In this document: piece after piece, positions 1 to 9,413 of the stretch
Numbering within the stretch: the first letter of the stretch is position 1
Layout: the number at the start of each line of letters is the position of its first letter
The notes under the pieces: model-generated
The model's input: the letters and a program-made list of their open reading frames with translations, nothing else
Told to the model about the DNA's origin: nothing
The model's database searches: none
Made by a program: the position numbers and the translations under genes
NCBI GenBank assembly: GCA_903895855.1
Contig: CAITVN010000194.1
Location: forward strand, 18,093 to 82,092
From: Oligoflexia bacterium
GTDB taxonomy: Bacteria; Bdellovibrionota; UBA1018
Direction of reading: 5' to 3'
DNA: 64,000 bases

Positions 1-1
1 G

Positions 2-544
2 TTGCAACCGCTTTCGTTAAAGCCAGAAATGGCTTCTTTGAACATGGGTACGATGAATTTTGGTGATGATGTTTTCGTCAATCACCCAAAAGATATTTTG
101 GCTTTTGCGGGTGAAATGAAGCGACAGAATATTATTCCAGAACTTGAAATTTATGAAACAGGAATGCTCGAGGCCGCTATACGGCTTTGCAGTCAAGGAG
201 TGTTGACTGGGCCGTATCACTTTCAGTTTGTTTTGGGGGTTCCCGGTGGCATGAGTGGCGATTTGTCGAATCTCTTGCACTTGGTGAGCATTGCTAAGTT
301 AAGCGGACTAGATTTTTCGTGGGGTGTCGCAGGGGTGGGGCGCTTTCAATTGCCGCTCGCGATGCATGCGATTTTGCTCGGTGGTCACGTGCGCGTGGGG
401 TTTGAAGACAATATATTCTATCAAAAGGGTGTTGTGGCAAAGTCAAATGCCGAGCTCGTGGCTCGGGTGGTTCGCGTTGCCAAAGAAGTTAACCGCGAGG
501 TGGCCAGCATTCAGGCTACTCGTGAAATCTTGGGCTTGAAATAA
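2..544 (+). CDS. BKACE-family (DUF849, beta-keto acid cleavage enzyme) protein, 5' truncated by window edge
   Basis: Protein contains PEMASLNMGTMNFGDDVFVN, PELEIYETGML and FVLGVPGGM motifs typical of the 3-keto-5-aminohexanoate cleavage enzyme family; ORF abuts the window start. Confidence 0.8.
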   Translation: MQPLSLKPEMASLNMGTMNFGDDVFVNHPKDILAFAGEMKRQNIIPELEIYETGMLEAAIRLCSQGVLTGPYHFQFVLGVPGGMSGDLSNLLHLVSIAKLSGLDFSWGVAGVGRFQLPLAMHAILLGGHVRVGFEDNIFYQKGVVAKSNAELVARVVRVAKEVNREVASIQATREILGLK

Positions 545-555
545 AGGGGGTTTTT

Positions 556-1215
556 ATGAATCGAAAAGTTAACCAGTGGGGGTTGCGGTTGTTCTTGGGG
601 GTTGGCTTTCTTTTTGGCTTGAATGCCGTGGTCGGCCCTCATCATGCTTTAGCCGAGTTGGCCGATGGGTGTGATCCGGGTTTTAAGTGTCCTACTTTTT
701 CTGGTGATCCTTGGCTGTTACATTCTGAAGGTAAGAAAGTTGCGCTCATATCGAGTGGGGTCGTCAACGCGAAACGAAATGCCGTTTTGAAGTTTTGTGA
801 AACGAAAAAGATGGAGCCTTATGACTACGAGACGAAGCCCTTTAAGCAAAAAGGTGGACTGACTCTTGATAACCGCTCTTGCGCTCAACTGGGGTTAAAG
901 TGTGTTGGCTTTACTGGTATCAAGTGCAAGCTTAAAGATGAGGGTGCAAACGCGTGTTTGCAATGGGTTGAGTCGCTTAAAGTTGAGGTAGCTAAGTTAA
1001 GTGAAAAATCAGACACCTTAAAAAAACAACTCAATGAGTTCATTGCAGCGGCTTCAGAAAATCGAAAGTTTGATCGAAAAGCCTTAGAAACGGCTATTCA
1101 AGACTACGATTGGTCGTCGCGCTACTTGAAAAGTAAAGGCATTCCTGAGTCGTTGAAAATGTGTTACCCTGATGACCCAGTCACTCGAGTGCCACCTAAA
1201 CAAAAGAAGCCTTAA
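556..1215 (+). CDS. Hypothetical secreted protein, Cys-containing
   Basis: Intact 219 aa ORF with N-terminal signal-like hydrophobic segment (LFLGVGFLFGLNAVVG...ALA) just downstream of the BKACE gene. Confidence 0.6.
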   Translation: MNRKVNQWGLRLFLGVGFLFGLNAVVGPHHALAELADGCDPGFKCPTFSGDPWLLHSEGKKVALISSGVVNAKRNAVLKFCETKKMEPYDYETKPFKQKGGLTLDNRSCAQLGLKCVGFTGIKCKLKDEGANACLQWVESLKVEVAKLSEKSDTLKKQLNEFIAAASENRKFDRKALETAIQDYDWSSRYLKSKGIPESLKMCYPDDPVTRVPPKQKKP

Positions 1216-1238
1216 ATGATTGCTAGTCGCTCAGACTT

Positions 1239-1469
1239 TTATTTTTTGACTGGCGCCGCTACTGGTTTGTCGGTTGGAGCGGGCGCTTTGTTGGCGGCTG
1301 CGGCAGCTGCTGCTTTTTCTGCTTTTTGAATAGCAAGATCAGTTTTGGCGTTCAGCATCTCGTCAGTGAACCAAGCATGAGCCGGTGAGCTCACCGCGAA
1401 GAAGATTGCGCAGAGTGCAGCAACGGCTAAACTGAGTGATTTAAGATTTTTTAGGTTTGATGCTTTCAT
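1239..1469 (-). CDS. Small secreted protein (76 aa), Ala/Lys/Pro-rich tail
   Basis: Signal peptide ending in AHA, mature start WFTDEM; similar N-terminal architecture to the neighbouring ORF 1521-1817. Confidence 0.5.
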   Translation of the reverse strand: MKASNLKNLKSLSLAVAALCAIFFAVSSPAHAWFTDEMLNAKTDLAIQKAEKAAAAAAANKAPAPTDKPVAAPVKK

Positions 1470-1520
1470 GGTTGTTCCTTTTTTTGTGTTGAGGGTTTTG
1501 TTTCAAATTTCAGCGAGTGG

Positions 1521-1817
1521 TTACCAGCGACGACCGGGACCGCCTTGAGCTTCTTTCATTGGAGCGATTTTTGCTGGGGCTTTTACTTCTTTAGTGTTTC
1601 CGGCCTTATCGACAAGAACGACTTTTTGACGGGTTTCTTTGGATTCTTTGGTAGCCTGGGCAGCTTTTCTGATGAGCTGCTCGGCGTAGTTTTCTGAGTT
1701 CCAGGCGTGGGCGGTGCCCGAGGTGAGCGCCATGAATGCGACTAGGCCGAGTGTCGTGAGTGCGAGCACCGACGCGGTCATCGTTGATGTTTTTGAACTA
1801 GTTTGGGTTGAATTCAT
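1521..1817 (-). CDS. Small secreted protein (98 aa)
   Basis: Signal peptide ending in AHA, mature start WNSENY. Confidence 0.55.
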   Translation of the reverse strand: MNSTQTSSKTSTMTASVLALTTLGLVAFMALTSGTAHAWNSENYAEQLIRKAAQATKESKETRQKVVLVDKAGNTKEVKAPAKIAPMKEAQGGPGRRW

Positions 1818-1957
1818 GAAAGTCCTTCCTCTGTGAGGTGGTTTACTTAGTCTTGACGCACATTGTCACAAATGGGGTGGGGTGACAAGAAAAAAGGCGT
1901 ACATATTACCGTATCTCATGCCAGTTAATGTCAAAGACTTAGGCAGAATAACTGAGG

Positions 1958-3127
1958 CTAAATCCAAAAAGTTGAAGGAAATTCGATACTTTGCTCTTTT
2001 AAACGTTCTACAAAAGCCGGTACAAGCCCGGTTGACTTGAATCCCCTCGCTTCGTCAAACCCAAACAGTTCTTGTGAGGTGATGACCTCGCCTTCCATTC
2101 CCGTGAGCTCAGCGATAGTCGTGATTTTTCGTTCTCCTGAACGCAACCTTTTTGTTTGAACAATGAGGTCAATTGAACTGGCGATTTGTTTTCGAATCGC
2201 AAGCAGCGGCAAGTTAATTCCGCTCATCAGACAAAGGGTTTCAAGTCGACTAATGGCGTCGCGGTAAGTGTTTGCGTGAATGGTTGATAGCGAACCATCG
2301 TGGCCCGTGTTCATAGCCTGCAGCATATCGAGCGCTTCGCCGCGCCTGACCTCGCCGACAATGATTCGGTCGGGTCGCATGCGAAGCGAATTCGCTAGCA
2401 TCTCGCGGGCCGTCAATGCGGGTGAAGTGGGTGAGGCTGGTTTGGTGACGAGCCTGACTGAGTTACTTTGTTGAATGCTGAGCTCGGGGGTGTCTTCGAT
2501 CGTGATGATTCTTTCGCTCTTAGGAATGAATGAAGCCAGTACGTTGAGCAGCGTGGTTTTTCCTGAGCCGGTGCCGCCCGAGACTAAAATATTTAGCCGG
2601 CCCATCACACAAACATTGAGAAAATAGGCCATTTTTTGGTCAAGACTTGAATGAGCTAGTAAATCTTGCATCACGAACCGCTTGTGCGGAAATTTTCGAA
2701 TGGTAATGCAAGTTGCTCCCATCGTCACGGGTGGGCCGATCAAGTGTACGCGAGATCCATCAGGTAAGCTCAAGTCTAGGTAGGGCTGCTCAGCAGTTAA
2801 ATACCGCCCCGCCGATTCACACAGACTTCGAACCACCCGGTTGAGTTCATCGATCGACTGAAACTTAAAGCCCGAAAACTGAAGTTTTCCTTCGCGCTCA
2901 ATCATGACATTTCGCAGATCGTTTACCATGATTTCAGAAATAGTGGGGTCAGTGAGAAAGGTGTCGAGGGCCCCAAGCTCAGCGCTTGCGCGCAAAACGG
3001 CTGTTTGCCCTGTCACCGGAATCTGTCTCGCGTTCACTCGATTCGATGCGGCACCGGCAGGGGGCGGAATTTCGATGTCGGCAGTCTTTTCATTGTCGCT
3101 AAGCCTATCTGTGGGTGTTTTTGGCAT
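1958..3127 (-). CDS. CpaF/TadA-type secretion ATPase (type II/IV secretion family)
   Basis: Walker A GGTGSGKTT, ITIEDTPEL, RPDRIIVGEVRRGEALDMLQAMNTGHDGSLSTIHAN motifs diagnostic of CpaF-like ATPases. Confidence 0.88.
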   Translation of the reverse strand: MPKTPTDRLSDNEKTADIEIPPPAGAASNRVNARQIPVTGQTAVLRASAELGALDTFLTDPTISEIMVNDLRNVMIEREGKLQFSGFKFQSIDELNRVVRSLCESAGRYLTAEQPYLDLSLPDGSRVHLIGPPVTMGATCITIRKFPHKRFVMQDLLAHSSLDQKMAYFLNVCVMGRLNILVSGGTGSGKTTLLNVLASFIPKSERIITIEDTPELSIQQSNSVRLVTKPASPTSPALTAREMLANSLRMRPDRIIVGEVRRGEALDMLQAMNTGHDGSLSTIHANTYRDAISRLETLCLMSGINLPLLAIRKQIASSIDLIVQTKRLRSGERKITTIAELTGMEGEVITSQELFGFDEARGFKSTGLVPAFVERLKEQSIEFPSTFWI

Positions 3128-3177
3128 TCAGGTATAGTGTAGCTGATTAAACAAAGATTGTGAATTCTTGACATTGG

Positions 3178-4275
3178 GTGGCCCACCGAGTTACCGAGAG
3201 CAAAAGTAGGAAAACTGTGCCGAGTCGCCAAAATTCACGAAAAAATCTGCATGCGGTCATTCTCAAGGTTGATCCCGAGTCGTCGAGGTTTCAGGCGGCT
3301 CTCAGCACAGGCGAGGCCGAAAAAGGGCCGATTCGCTTAGATCAGTACCTGAGCGCGCTACTTCAATGGCCAGTCGGGGTCGCACTGTCGAAAAGTAAAA
3401 TTCGCAAGCTCATCATGGTCGGTTCGGTCTACCTTGGGGGGCGGCGGGTGTCGCGGGCCAATCAAGTGATCGTGCGCGGTGAAGAAATCAAAGTCTGGAT
3501 TGACCCCGAGAAATTGGCAGATCGGGTAAGCGACGAAGATCCCACGTTTAGACTTCAAGATTCTGACATTCTTTTTGAAGATGAGTGGCTAATCGTCGTT
3601 TCAAAGCCCCCTTACTTGCCTACTCAGCCGACAGTTGACGAGAATCGAATCAACCTCTTTGCGGCGCTAAAGCTCTTTGTGCAAAATCGAGAGCTCGCTC
3701 GAGGTTCTCAAGCTGAACCCTATGTGGGGCTACACCACCGCCTAGATCGCGACACTTCAGGGGTGGTTCTCTTCACCAAATCAAAATCGGTAAACGCGGC
3801 AGTGGGTGAGTTGTTTTCAAAACACCTGGCCCAGAAAAAATATCTAGCCATTGTAGAAAAAAGAAACCTTCAGCCGTTGAAGTCTTGTGACTGGATCGTT
3901 AAAAATTATCTAGCGCGCCGAGGCCGTTCGGCTCAAATGGCTGAAGTCAAAAGCGGAGGCGACTACGCTGAGACTCAATTTATCGTGCTCAGTGAGAGTA
4001 GCAAAACAGCCCTCATTCAGGCGATTCCAAAAACCGGGCGCACCCATCAGATTCGGGTGCATTTAGCGGGTTATGGTCTGCCGATTGCCTCTGATGATTT
4101 GTACGGAGATTATTTGGCTCACTCCAGCCGCAAAGAAGGTCAATTAGCGCCGCGCTTGATGTTGCACGCCGAGTCGCTAGAGTTCAAGCACCCAGTGCAC
4201 GGTCAAAGCATTCTCGTAAAAGCGCCAACCCCTACCGATTTTGTCGAAACCCTAAGGCGTTTAGGGCTTGGGTGA
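3178..4275 (+). CDS. RluA-family pseudouridine synthase
   Basis: N-terminal S4-like region and HHRLDRDTSGVVLFTKS catalytic motif; GRTHQIRVHLA. Confidence 0.88.
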   Translation: MAHRVTESKSRKTVPSRQNSRKNLHAVILKVDPESSRFQAALSTGEAEKGPIRLDQYLSALLQWPVGVALSKSKIRKLIMVGSVYLGGRRVSRANQVIVRGEEIKVWIDPEKLADRVSDEDPTFRLQDSDILFEDEWLIVVSKPPYLPTQPTVDENRINLFAALKLFVQNRELARGSQAEPYVGLHHRLDRDTSGVVLFTKSKSVNAAVGELFSKHLAQKKYLAIVEKRNLQPLKSCDWIVKNYLARRGRSAQMAEVKSGGDYAETQFIVLSESSKTALIQAIPKTGRTHQIRVHLAGYGLPIASDDLYGDYLAHSSRKEGQLAPRLMLHAESLEFKHPVHGQSILVKAPTPTDFVETLRRLGLG

Positions 4276-4387
4276 GGCTCGAGTGGGGCTTGGTGATGAC
4301 TCGGCTCGGTCATTTTTCTCTACCCAATTCTAGATTTTTCGGTCCAAATCAAATACCTTAGGCGCTAGAGAAAGAATGTAGCAAGTA

Positions 4388-6328
4388 ATGACACCCCAAC
4401 TAAACCCATTTTCTTGGCGAGTGAAAGAATTCTATCGAGACACGTTAGAGAAAAGTTCGTTGATTCGAGAATTTATTTACAAGTACCGCAAGTGGTTTGT
4501 CTACGGCTTAACTTCACTAATCATTGTCGATGTACTTGAGTTGGTCCCACCGCTCATTTTGAAAGAAGCCGTTGACATCAGCATCGGTGCAAAAGGCACT
4601 GATACCTCGAATCGACTTTTTCAGCTCGCTCTCGTTTACTTCTTGGTGAGCTTAGTTCAATCGCTCGGCAGGTATGGGTGGCGTGTATTTCTGATTCGCG
4701 CCAGTATTTATTCGGGCCGAGACCTTCGCGAGCGTTTTGGAAAATTTCTCTTTTCGAGTTCAGCGAGTTTTTTTGACAAGCACCGCTTGGGCGAATTGAT
4801 GTCGTTAGCAACGAATGATGCTGAAGCCGTGCGAATGGCGATAGGTTCGGGTATCTTAACTTTGGCTGATGCGCTGTTTTATTTTATTTTGGTTCCGATT
4901 GTCATGTTTCAGCTGTCGCCCAAGATTGCCCTGATCACTCTGATTCCGATTCCGCTGATTCCGCTTTTTGTGATCAAGATGGAAAAACTCATTCACGAAC
5001 GGTTCAAGAAAGTTCAAGAGGGGTTTTCTGATATTTCAGCGAGTGCTTCTGAGACGTTGGCTGGTCTAAAAGTCGTTAAAGGAATGGCGAAAGAAGATTT
5101 TCGATTGGGGCAGTTATCAGAAATTGGATTGCGTTACCGAGAATTGGCCCTTCGACTTTCGCGGGTGCAGGGTTTTTTTAGTCCCAGCCTCGATTTTATG
5201 ATGAGCCTGGGCCTAGTTTTATTGGTCGCCGTTGGCGGGGATATGGTCACCGATCATGCCATATCGATTGGCACTTTTGTGGCATTCCAGCGCTATGTGC
5301 AGAAAATGGTTTGGCCGATGATGGCGATCGGCATGGCTATCACCATTTACCAAAGAGCGGTAGCCAGCAGTGATCGAATCAAAACGGTCATGGCCACTTA
5401 TCCTGATGTGAAGGACAAGTTGGGAGTCGAGAATCGATTTTTTGAAAAGTTTCCAGAAGCCGTAAATGAAAATTGGAGAACCCAGGGTAAAATCGAATTC
5501 AGAAATTTGAATTTTTCATTTCCCAATCAGAATAGTGGTTCAGGTGCCACTTTGGGGGCAGCCCAGCCAAAACAAATTTTGAAAGATATCTCATTGGTCA
5601 TTAACCCAGGTGATCGTGTGGCCATATTGGGAGCCGTGGGCAGCGGAAAATCGACGTTGCTTTCTCTTTTGCCGAGGTTGTACCCAGTGACAGATGGTCA
5701 AATTTTTATTGATGACGTAGACATTAACGACTGGCCACTTGAAATTTTGCGAGCTCAAGTGGGCTATGTGGCGCAAGAGGTGTTCTTATTTAGCACTTCA
5801 GTTGAAGAAAATGTGAATCTCGGTCTACAGGCTTCTATTGAGTTGGCACCAAGACGTCAGGCGACAGAAACGGCCGTTAAACTCGCCGCAATTCATGATG
5901 AAATTTCAGGTCTAGAGCAGGGGTTTGATACGAGGGTGGGTGAGCGCGGAGTTCTCTTGTCAGGCGGGCAGCGCCAGCGTGTAACCATTGCTCGTGCTCT
6001 GGCAAAAAGACCATCGATTCTTGCGATTGATGACGCTCTGTCGGCGGTTGATGTCGAAACTGAAGAAAAGATTTTGGCAGGACTCAGAGCACGAAGTTCA
6101 CGAAATACCGAACTCATCGCCGCCCACCGTTTGTCGACGGTTCGTGATGCTGACCGAGTGGTTGTTCTTGAACTTGGACGAATTCGGCAACTCGGAACTC
6201 ACGCAGAACTTTGGTCTGATCGGCGTGGTTTGTATCGAAAATATTTAGAAAACCAACAAGCCAAAGAAGCCCTAGAAGCGATCATGGCTAAACCCGTGGT
6301 TGAGTTGCAGCAACCAGGGGGTCTTTGA
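4388..6328 (+). CDS. ABC exporter subunit (TMD-NBD fusion), heterodimer half 1
   Basis: Walker A GAVGSGKST, signature LLSGGQRQRVTIARAL, Walker B ILAIDDALSAVD, H-loop AAHRLST; TMD N-terminal. Confidence 0.92.
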   Translation: MTPQLNPFSWRVKEFYRDTLEKSSLIREFIYKYRKWFVYGLTSLIIVDVLELVPPLILKEAVDISIGAKGTDTSNRLFQLALVYFLVSLVQSLGRYGWRVFLIRASIYSGRDLRERFGKFLFSSSASFFDKHRLGELMSLATNDAEAVRMAIGSGILTLADALFYFILVPIVMFQLSPKIALITLIPIPLIPLFVIKMEKLIHERFKKVQEGFSDISASASETLAGLKVVKGMAKEDFRLGQLSEIGLRYRELALRLSRVQGFFSPSLDFMMSLGLVLLVAVGGDMVTDHAISIGTFVAFQRYVQKMVWPMMAIGMAITIYQRAVASSDRIKTVMATYPDVKDKLGVENRFFEKFPEAVNENWRTQGKIEFRNLNFSFPNQNSGSGATLGAAQPKQILKDISLVINPGDRVAILGAVGSGKSTLLSLLPRLYPVTDGQIFIDDVDINDWPLEILRAQVGYVAQEVFLFSTSVEENVNLGLQASIELAPRRQATETAVKLAAIHDEISGLEQGFDTRVGERGVLLSGGQRQRVTIARALAKRPSILAIDDALSAVDVETEEKILAGLRARSSRNTELIAAHRLSTVRDADRVVVLELGRIRQLGTHAELWSDRRGLYRKYLENQQAKEALEAIMAKPVVELQQPGGL

Positions 6329-8196
6329 TGAAAAAGCGAGGGCTAGGCGAGAGACGACCTCAAGGGCGCACGAAAGAACTTGATGCCTATTTAGAGGTAG
6401 AAGAGAGCAAGACATTCATAGAGCCCAAAACCTTGCGATGGGTTTTGGGGCTGGTTTCTCGCGAGAGAAAATGGGCTGCTCTGGGTCTTTTACTAGTTTT
6501 TGTTTCAACTGCAGCGACCTTGCTTGAGCCTAGAATATTGGGTTGGATCGTTGATGAATTGATTAAGGCCCGAGATGATTCATCTAAACGGGTCGTTCAG
6601 GTTTACCGCTGGGCAGCTATTTTGCTGGGCGTTGAAGTGGTTCGAGCGGCGAGTCTTTTTGGGCACGGGTATTTTTTTGAAATTCTCGGCCAAAATGTGA
6701 TGCAGCGTTTGCGTTCTGATCTCTTGGCGCACCTAGAGTCACTGAAACAGTCGACGATTTCTAAAACATCCATTGGTCGCTTGGTCACGCGAGTTACTAA
6801 TGATATTTCGAGTATCAATGATCTTTTTGCGAGCGGATTTCTCGCAATTTTTAGTAACGTCTTGGTGGTCACTGGCTCAATTGTGGTGCTATTTTTACTG
6901 AACGTAAAGCTGGCTGTTGCGGCGCTCAGTGTTTTTCCGCTACTGGTTTGGGTTTCAGTGCTTTTCAGTCGACGTTTGAGACTTGCGTATCAAAATTCAC
7001 GCTCTAAATTGAGCGCTTTTAATGCTTATTTGGCAGAAAATATTTCGGGCATGCGGGTCGTACAGCTTTTTAATCGGGGTGAGCTTCATTTTAGCCGTTT
7101 GAGTCGAATCAATTCTTGGTACGCTGATGCCCAGTTGGGCACAACGAGAGTGTTTTCACTCTTTCAGCCAGCCATTACACTGGCTTCAGGAATTTCGGTC
7201 TCGTTGGTTATTTATTTTGGTGGCCTGGAGGCTGCGAAAGGGTCGATTGAAACCGGCGTGCTGGTCGCGTGTTTCACCTATGTTTTGTCACTTTTTCAAC
7301 CCCTGCGCGAAATTGCCGATAAGTGGAATTTTTTTCTCTCAGGGTTTACCTCTGCTGAAAGGGTGATGCAGGTATTTAGCGAGAAAGGCGAACTAGATCC
7401 GAGTCAGTTGCACTTGAAGGCGCCGAGAATTGCGGTTCCATTCAAAGGCGAAATCGAGTTTGCGCACGTTTGGTTTTCATATGCTGAAAAAGATCCTAAG
7501 TGGGTTTTGAAAGATTTTTCACTCAAAATTCGCGCTGGCGAGCACTTGGGAGTCGTTGGGCATACCGGCGCGGGCAAGAGCACCTTGATTGGTTTACTTT
7601 GTCGATTGTACACGCCGCAGAAAGGCACTATTCGAATCGATGGGGTTGACATTCAAGAATTTGAATTGAGGTCTTATAGGCGTGAGATCGGACTCATTCA
7701 GCAAGATGTCTTTCTATTTTCAGGAACCATTGAAGAAAACATTAGAATGGGTGAGCCGCGCAACACTGATATCGATGGGTACCTTCGTGAGCTCTGTTTG
7801 CGCTCTGGGTTGACTTCGCTTTCGAATGAATTGAGTGAACGAGGACTGAACTTATCGTTTGGTCAGAGGCAGGTGGTATCGTTTGGTCGAATCGCTTATC
7901 AAAGGCCAAGTGTTTGGGTGTTAGATGAAGCGACTTCAAATATCGATACGGTGTTAGAGGGCGAGTTAGATCGAACCATGCGCGAGTTGGGAAAAGGAAA
8001 AACCTGGATCACCATTGCTCACCGCCTGTCGACAATTCGTGAAGCTGATACGATTATTGTTTTGAATCACGGTGTGATGGTCGAAAAAGGAACCCACCAT
8101 GAGTTGTTAAAACTAGGCGGAATCTACGCTCATTTGAATCGGTTTCAAACGGCTGGGGGTGAAGAATTGCTCAGTAGAAATGTGAATTCGATTTGA
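6325..8196 (+). CDS. ABC exporter subunit (TMD-NBD fusion), heterodimer half 2
   Basis: Walker A GHTGAGKST, signature-like NLSFGQRQVVSFGR, Walker B VWVLDEATSNID, H-loop IAHRLST; ATG overlaps stop of previous gene. Confidence 0.92.
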   Translation: MMKKRGLGERRPQGRTKELDAYLEVEESKTFIEPKTLRWVLGLVSRERKWAALGLLLVFVSTAATLLEPRILGWIVDELIKARDDSSKRVVQVYRWAAILLGVEVVRAASLFGHGYFFEILGQNVMQRLRSDLLAHLESLKQSTISKTSIGRLVTRVTNDISSINDLFASGFLAIFSNVLVVTGSIVVLFLLNVKLAVAALSVFPLLVWVSVLFSRRLRLAYQNSRSKLSAFNAYLAENISGMRVVQLFNRGELHFSRLSRINSWYADAQLGTTRVFSLFQPAITLASGISVSLVIYFGGLEAAKGSIETGVLVACFTYVLSLFQPLREIADKWNFFLSGFTSAERVMQVFSEKGELDPSQLHLKAPRIAVPFKGEIEFAHVWFSYAEKDPKWVLKDFSLKIRAGEHLGVVGHTGAGKSTLIGLLCRLYTPQKGTIRIDGVDIQEFELRSYRREIGLIQQDVFLFSGTIEENIRMGEPRNTDIDGYLRELCLRSGLTSLSNELSERGLNLSFGQRQVVSFGRIAYQRPSVWVLDEATSNIDTVLEGELDRTMRELGKGKTWITIAHRLSTIREADTIIVLNHGVMVEKGTHHELLKLGGIYAHLNRFQTAGGEELLSRNVNSI

Positions 8197-9413
8197 GGTT
8201 CGTCAGCGAGTAGCATCACGAGCCGGTCAATGCCAACTGCGATGCCACTAGCAGGGGGCATACCTTCGTTAAGCGCGTTCATGAATTCTTCATCAATCGG
8301 ACTTGCCGGAAATGTTTCACCGTAAGTGGATTGTCTGATCATCATGTCTTTCACGAACCTTGCACGCTGTTCAATCGGGTCAGTGAGTTCTTCAAAGGCA
8401 TTTCCGAGTTCGAGTCCGTGAATGTAAAATTCAAACCGTCTTGCCCACTGCGTTCCGTCAGTGTGTGTTTTGATTTTGCTCAATGCCGCTTGAGAGGCAG
8501 GGTAGTCAGTCACAAATAGGGCTTGGTTATTGGGAAGTTTGGGCTCGATGAAATTGAGCCAAATCAAGAAGTAAAGGTCATCCCATTGCAAGGTGTCGCT
8601 AAAAGACAAACCCAAGCGGCGGCAATGAGCCCTCATCACGTCTAGCGGTTTGGCGGCGACGAGGTCAATGCCCAGGTAGTCTTGAAATAGACCACGTGCA
8701 GTGAGTCTGGGCCAGGGGCTTTTGACTGAAACGACGGTGTCTTGAAACTTAATTTCTGGCTTGCCATTAAGAGTGATGGCGAGAAACTCGACGAGTTGTT
8801 CAGTGTCGCACATGACGGCTTCAAGCGGCGCATAGGCACGGTACCATTCGAGCAGGGTGAATTCGGACTGGTGGGTATTCGAGTGCGGTTCGCAGCGAAA
8901 AGCGGGGCAGATTTGATAAATTCGCTCAAACCCTCCAACCAATAGCTTTTTCATCGCAAACTCAGGTGAAGTGGGCAGGTAATAGTCGTTTTTTTCAATT
9001 TTGAACGGGCGAATGTGGGGTTCCATTCCTGGGCTGCTTACGAGAAGTGGCGTGCGAACCTCTTCGAAATTTCGCGAATCAAAAAAATTTCGTACGGCCT
9101 GTTCAACTGTTCTTCGTACTTTGACCCCTTTGGTGCGTCTCGGGTCATTGAGGTTAGTCAACCAGTTCGTGGTTTTCGCGATATTCTGAGTGAGAACTTC
9201 AGTTTTGTGTCGAGTCACTTCGATCAAATCACCGATAGCGATTTCTTTTGAAAATTCTTTCACAGTGACTTGTACGGGTTGTCTATTCGACAATAGGGTC
9301 AAGGTGGCTTGTCTTGAATCTTGAGAGTCATAGTCAATGTTCAGTAAGCGACCTCTCACAGGTTCTTCGATTTCTTGCAGCATCATGCTGGCATTACAGT
9401 TCATGTGTGTCAT
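8145..9413 (-). CDS. EpmA/GenX-like class II lysyl-tRNA synthetase paralog (EF-P beta-lysine ligase type) with N-terminal extension
   Basis: Motifs FEEVRTPLLVSSPGMEPHI, YLPTSPEFAMKKLL, IYQICPAFRCEPHSNTHQSEFTLLEWYRAY, GLELGNAFEELTDP, MPPASGIAVGIDRLVML. Confidence 0.85.
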   Translation of the reverse strand: MTHMNCNASMMLQEIEEPVRGRLLNIDYDSQDSRQATLTLLSNRQPVQVTVKEFSKEIAIGDLIEVTRHKTEVLTQNIAKTTNWLTNLNDPRRTKGVKVRRTVEQAVRNFFDSRNFEEVRTPLLVSSPGMEPHIRPFKIEKNDYYLPTSPEFAMKKLLVGGFERIYQICPAFRCEPHSNTHQSEFTLLEWYRAYAPLEAVMCDTEQLVEFLAITLNGKPEIKFQDTVVSVKSPWPRLTARGLFQDYLGIDLVAAKPLDVMRAHCRRLGLSFSDTLQWDDLYFLIWLNFIEPKLPNNQALFVTDYPASQAALSKIKTHTDGTQWARRFEFYIHGLELGNAFEELTDPIEQRARFVKDMMIRQSTYGETFPASPIDEEFMNALNEGMPPASGIAVGIDRLVMLLADEPQIEFTFLLSNSSPPAV

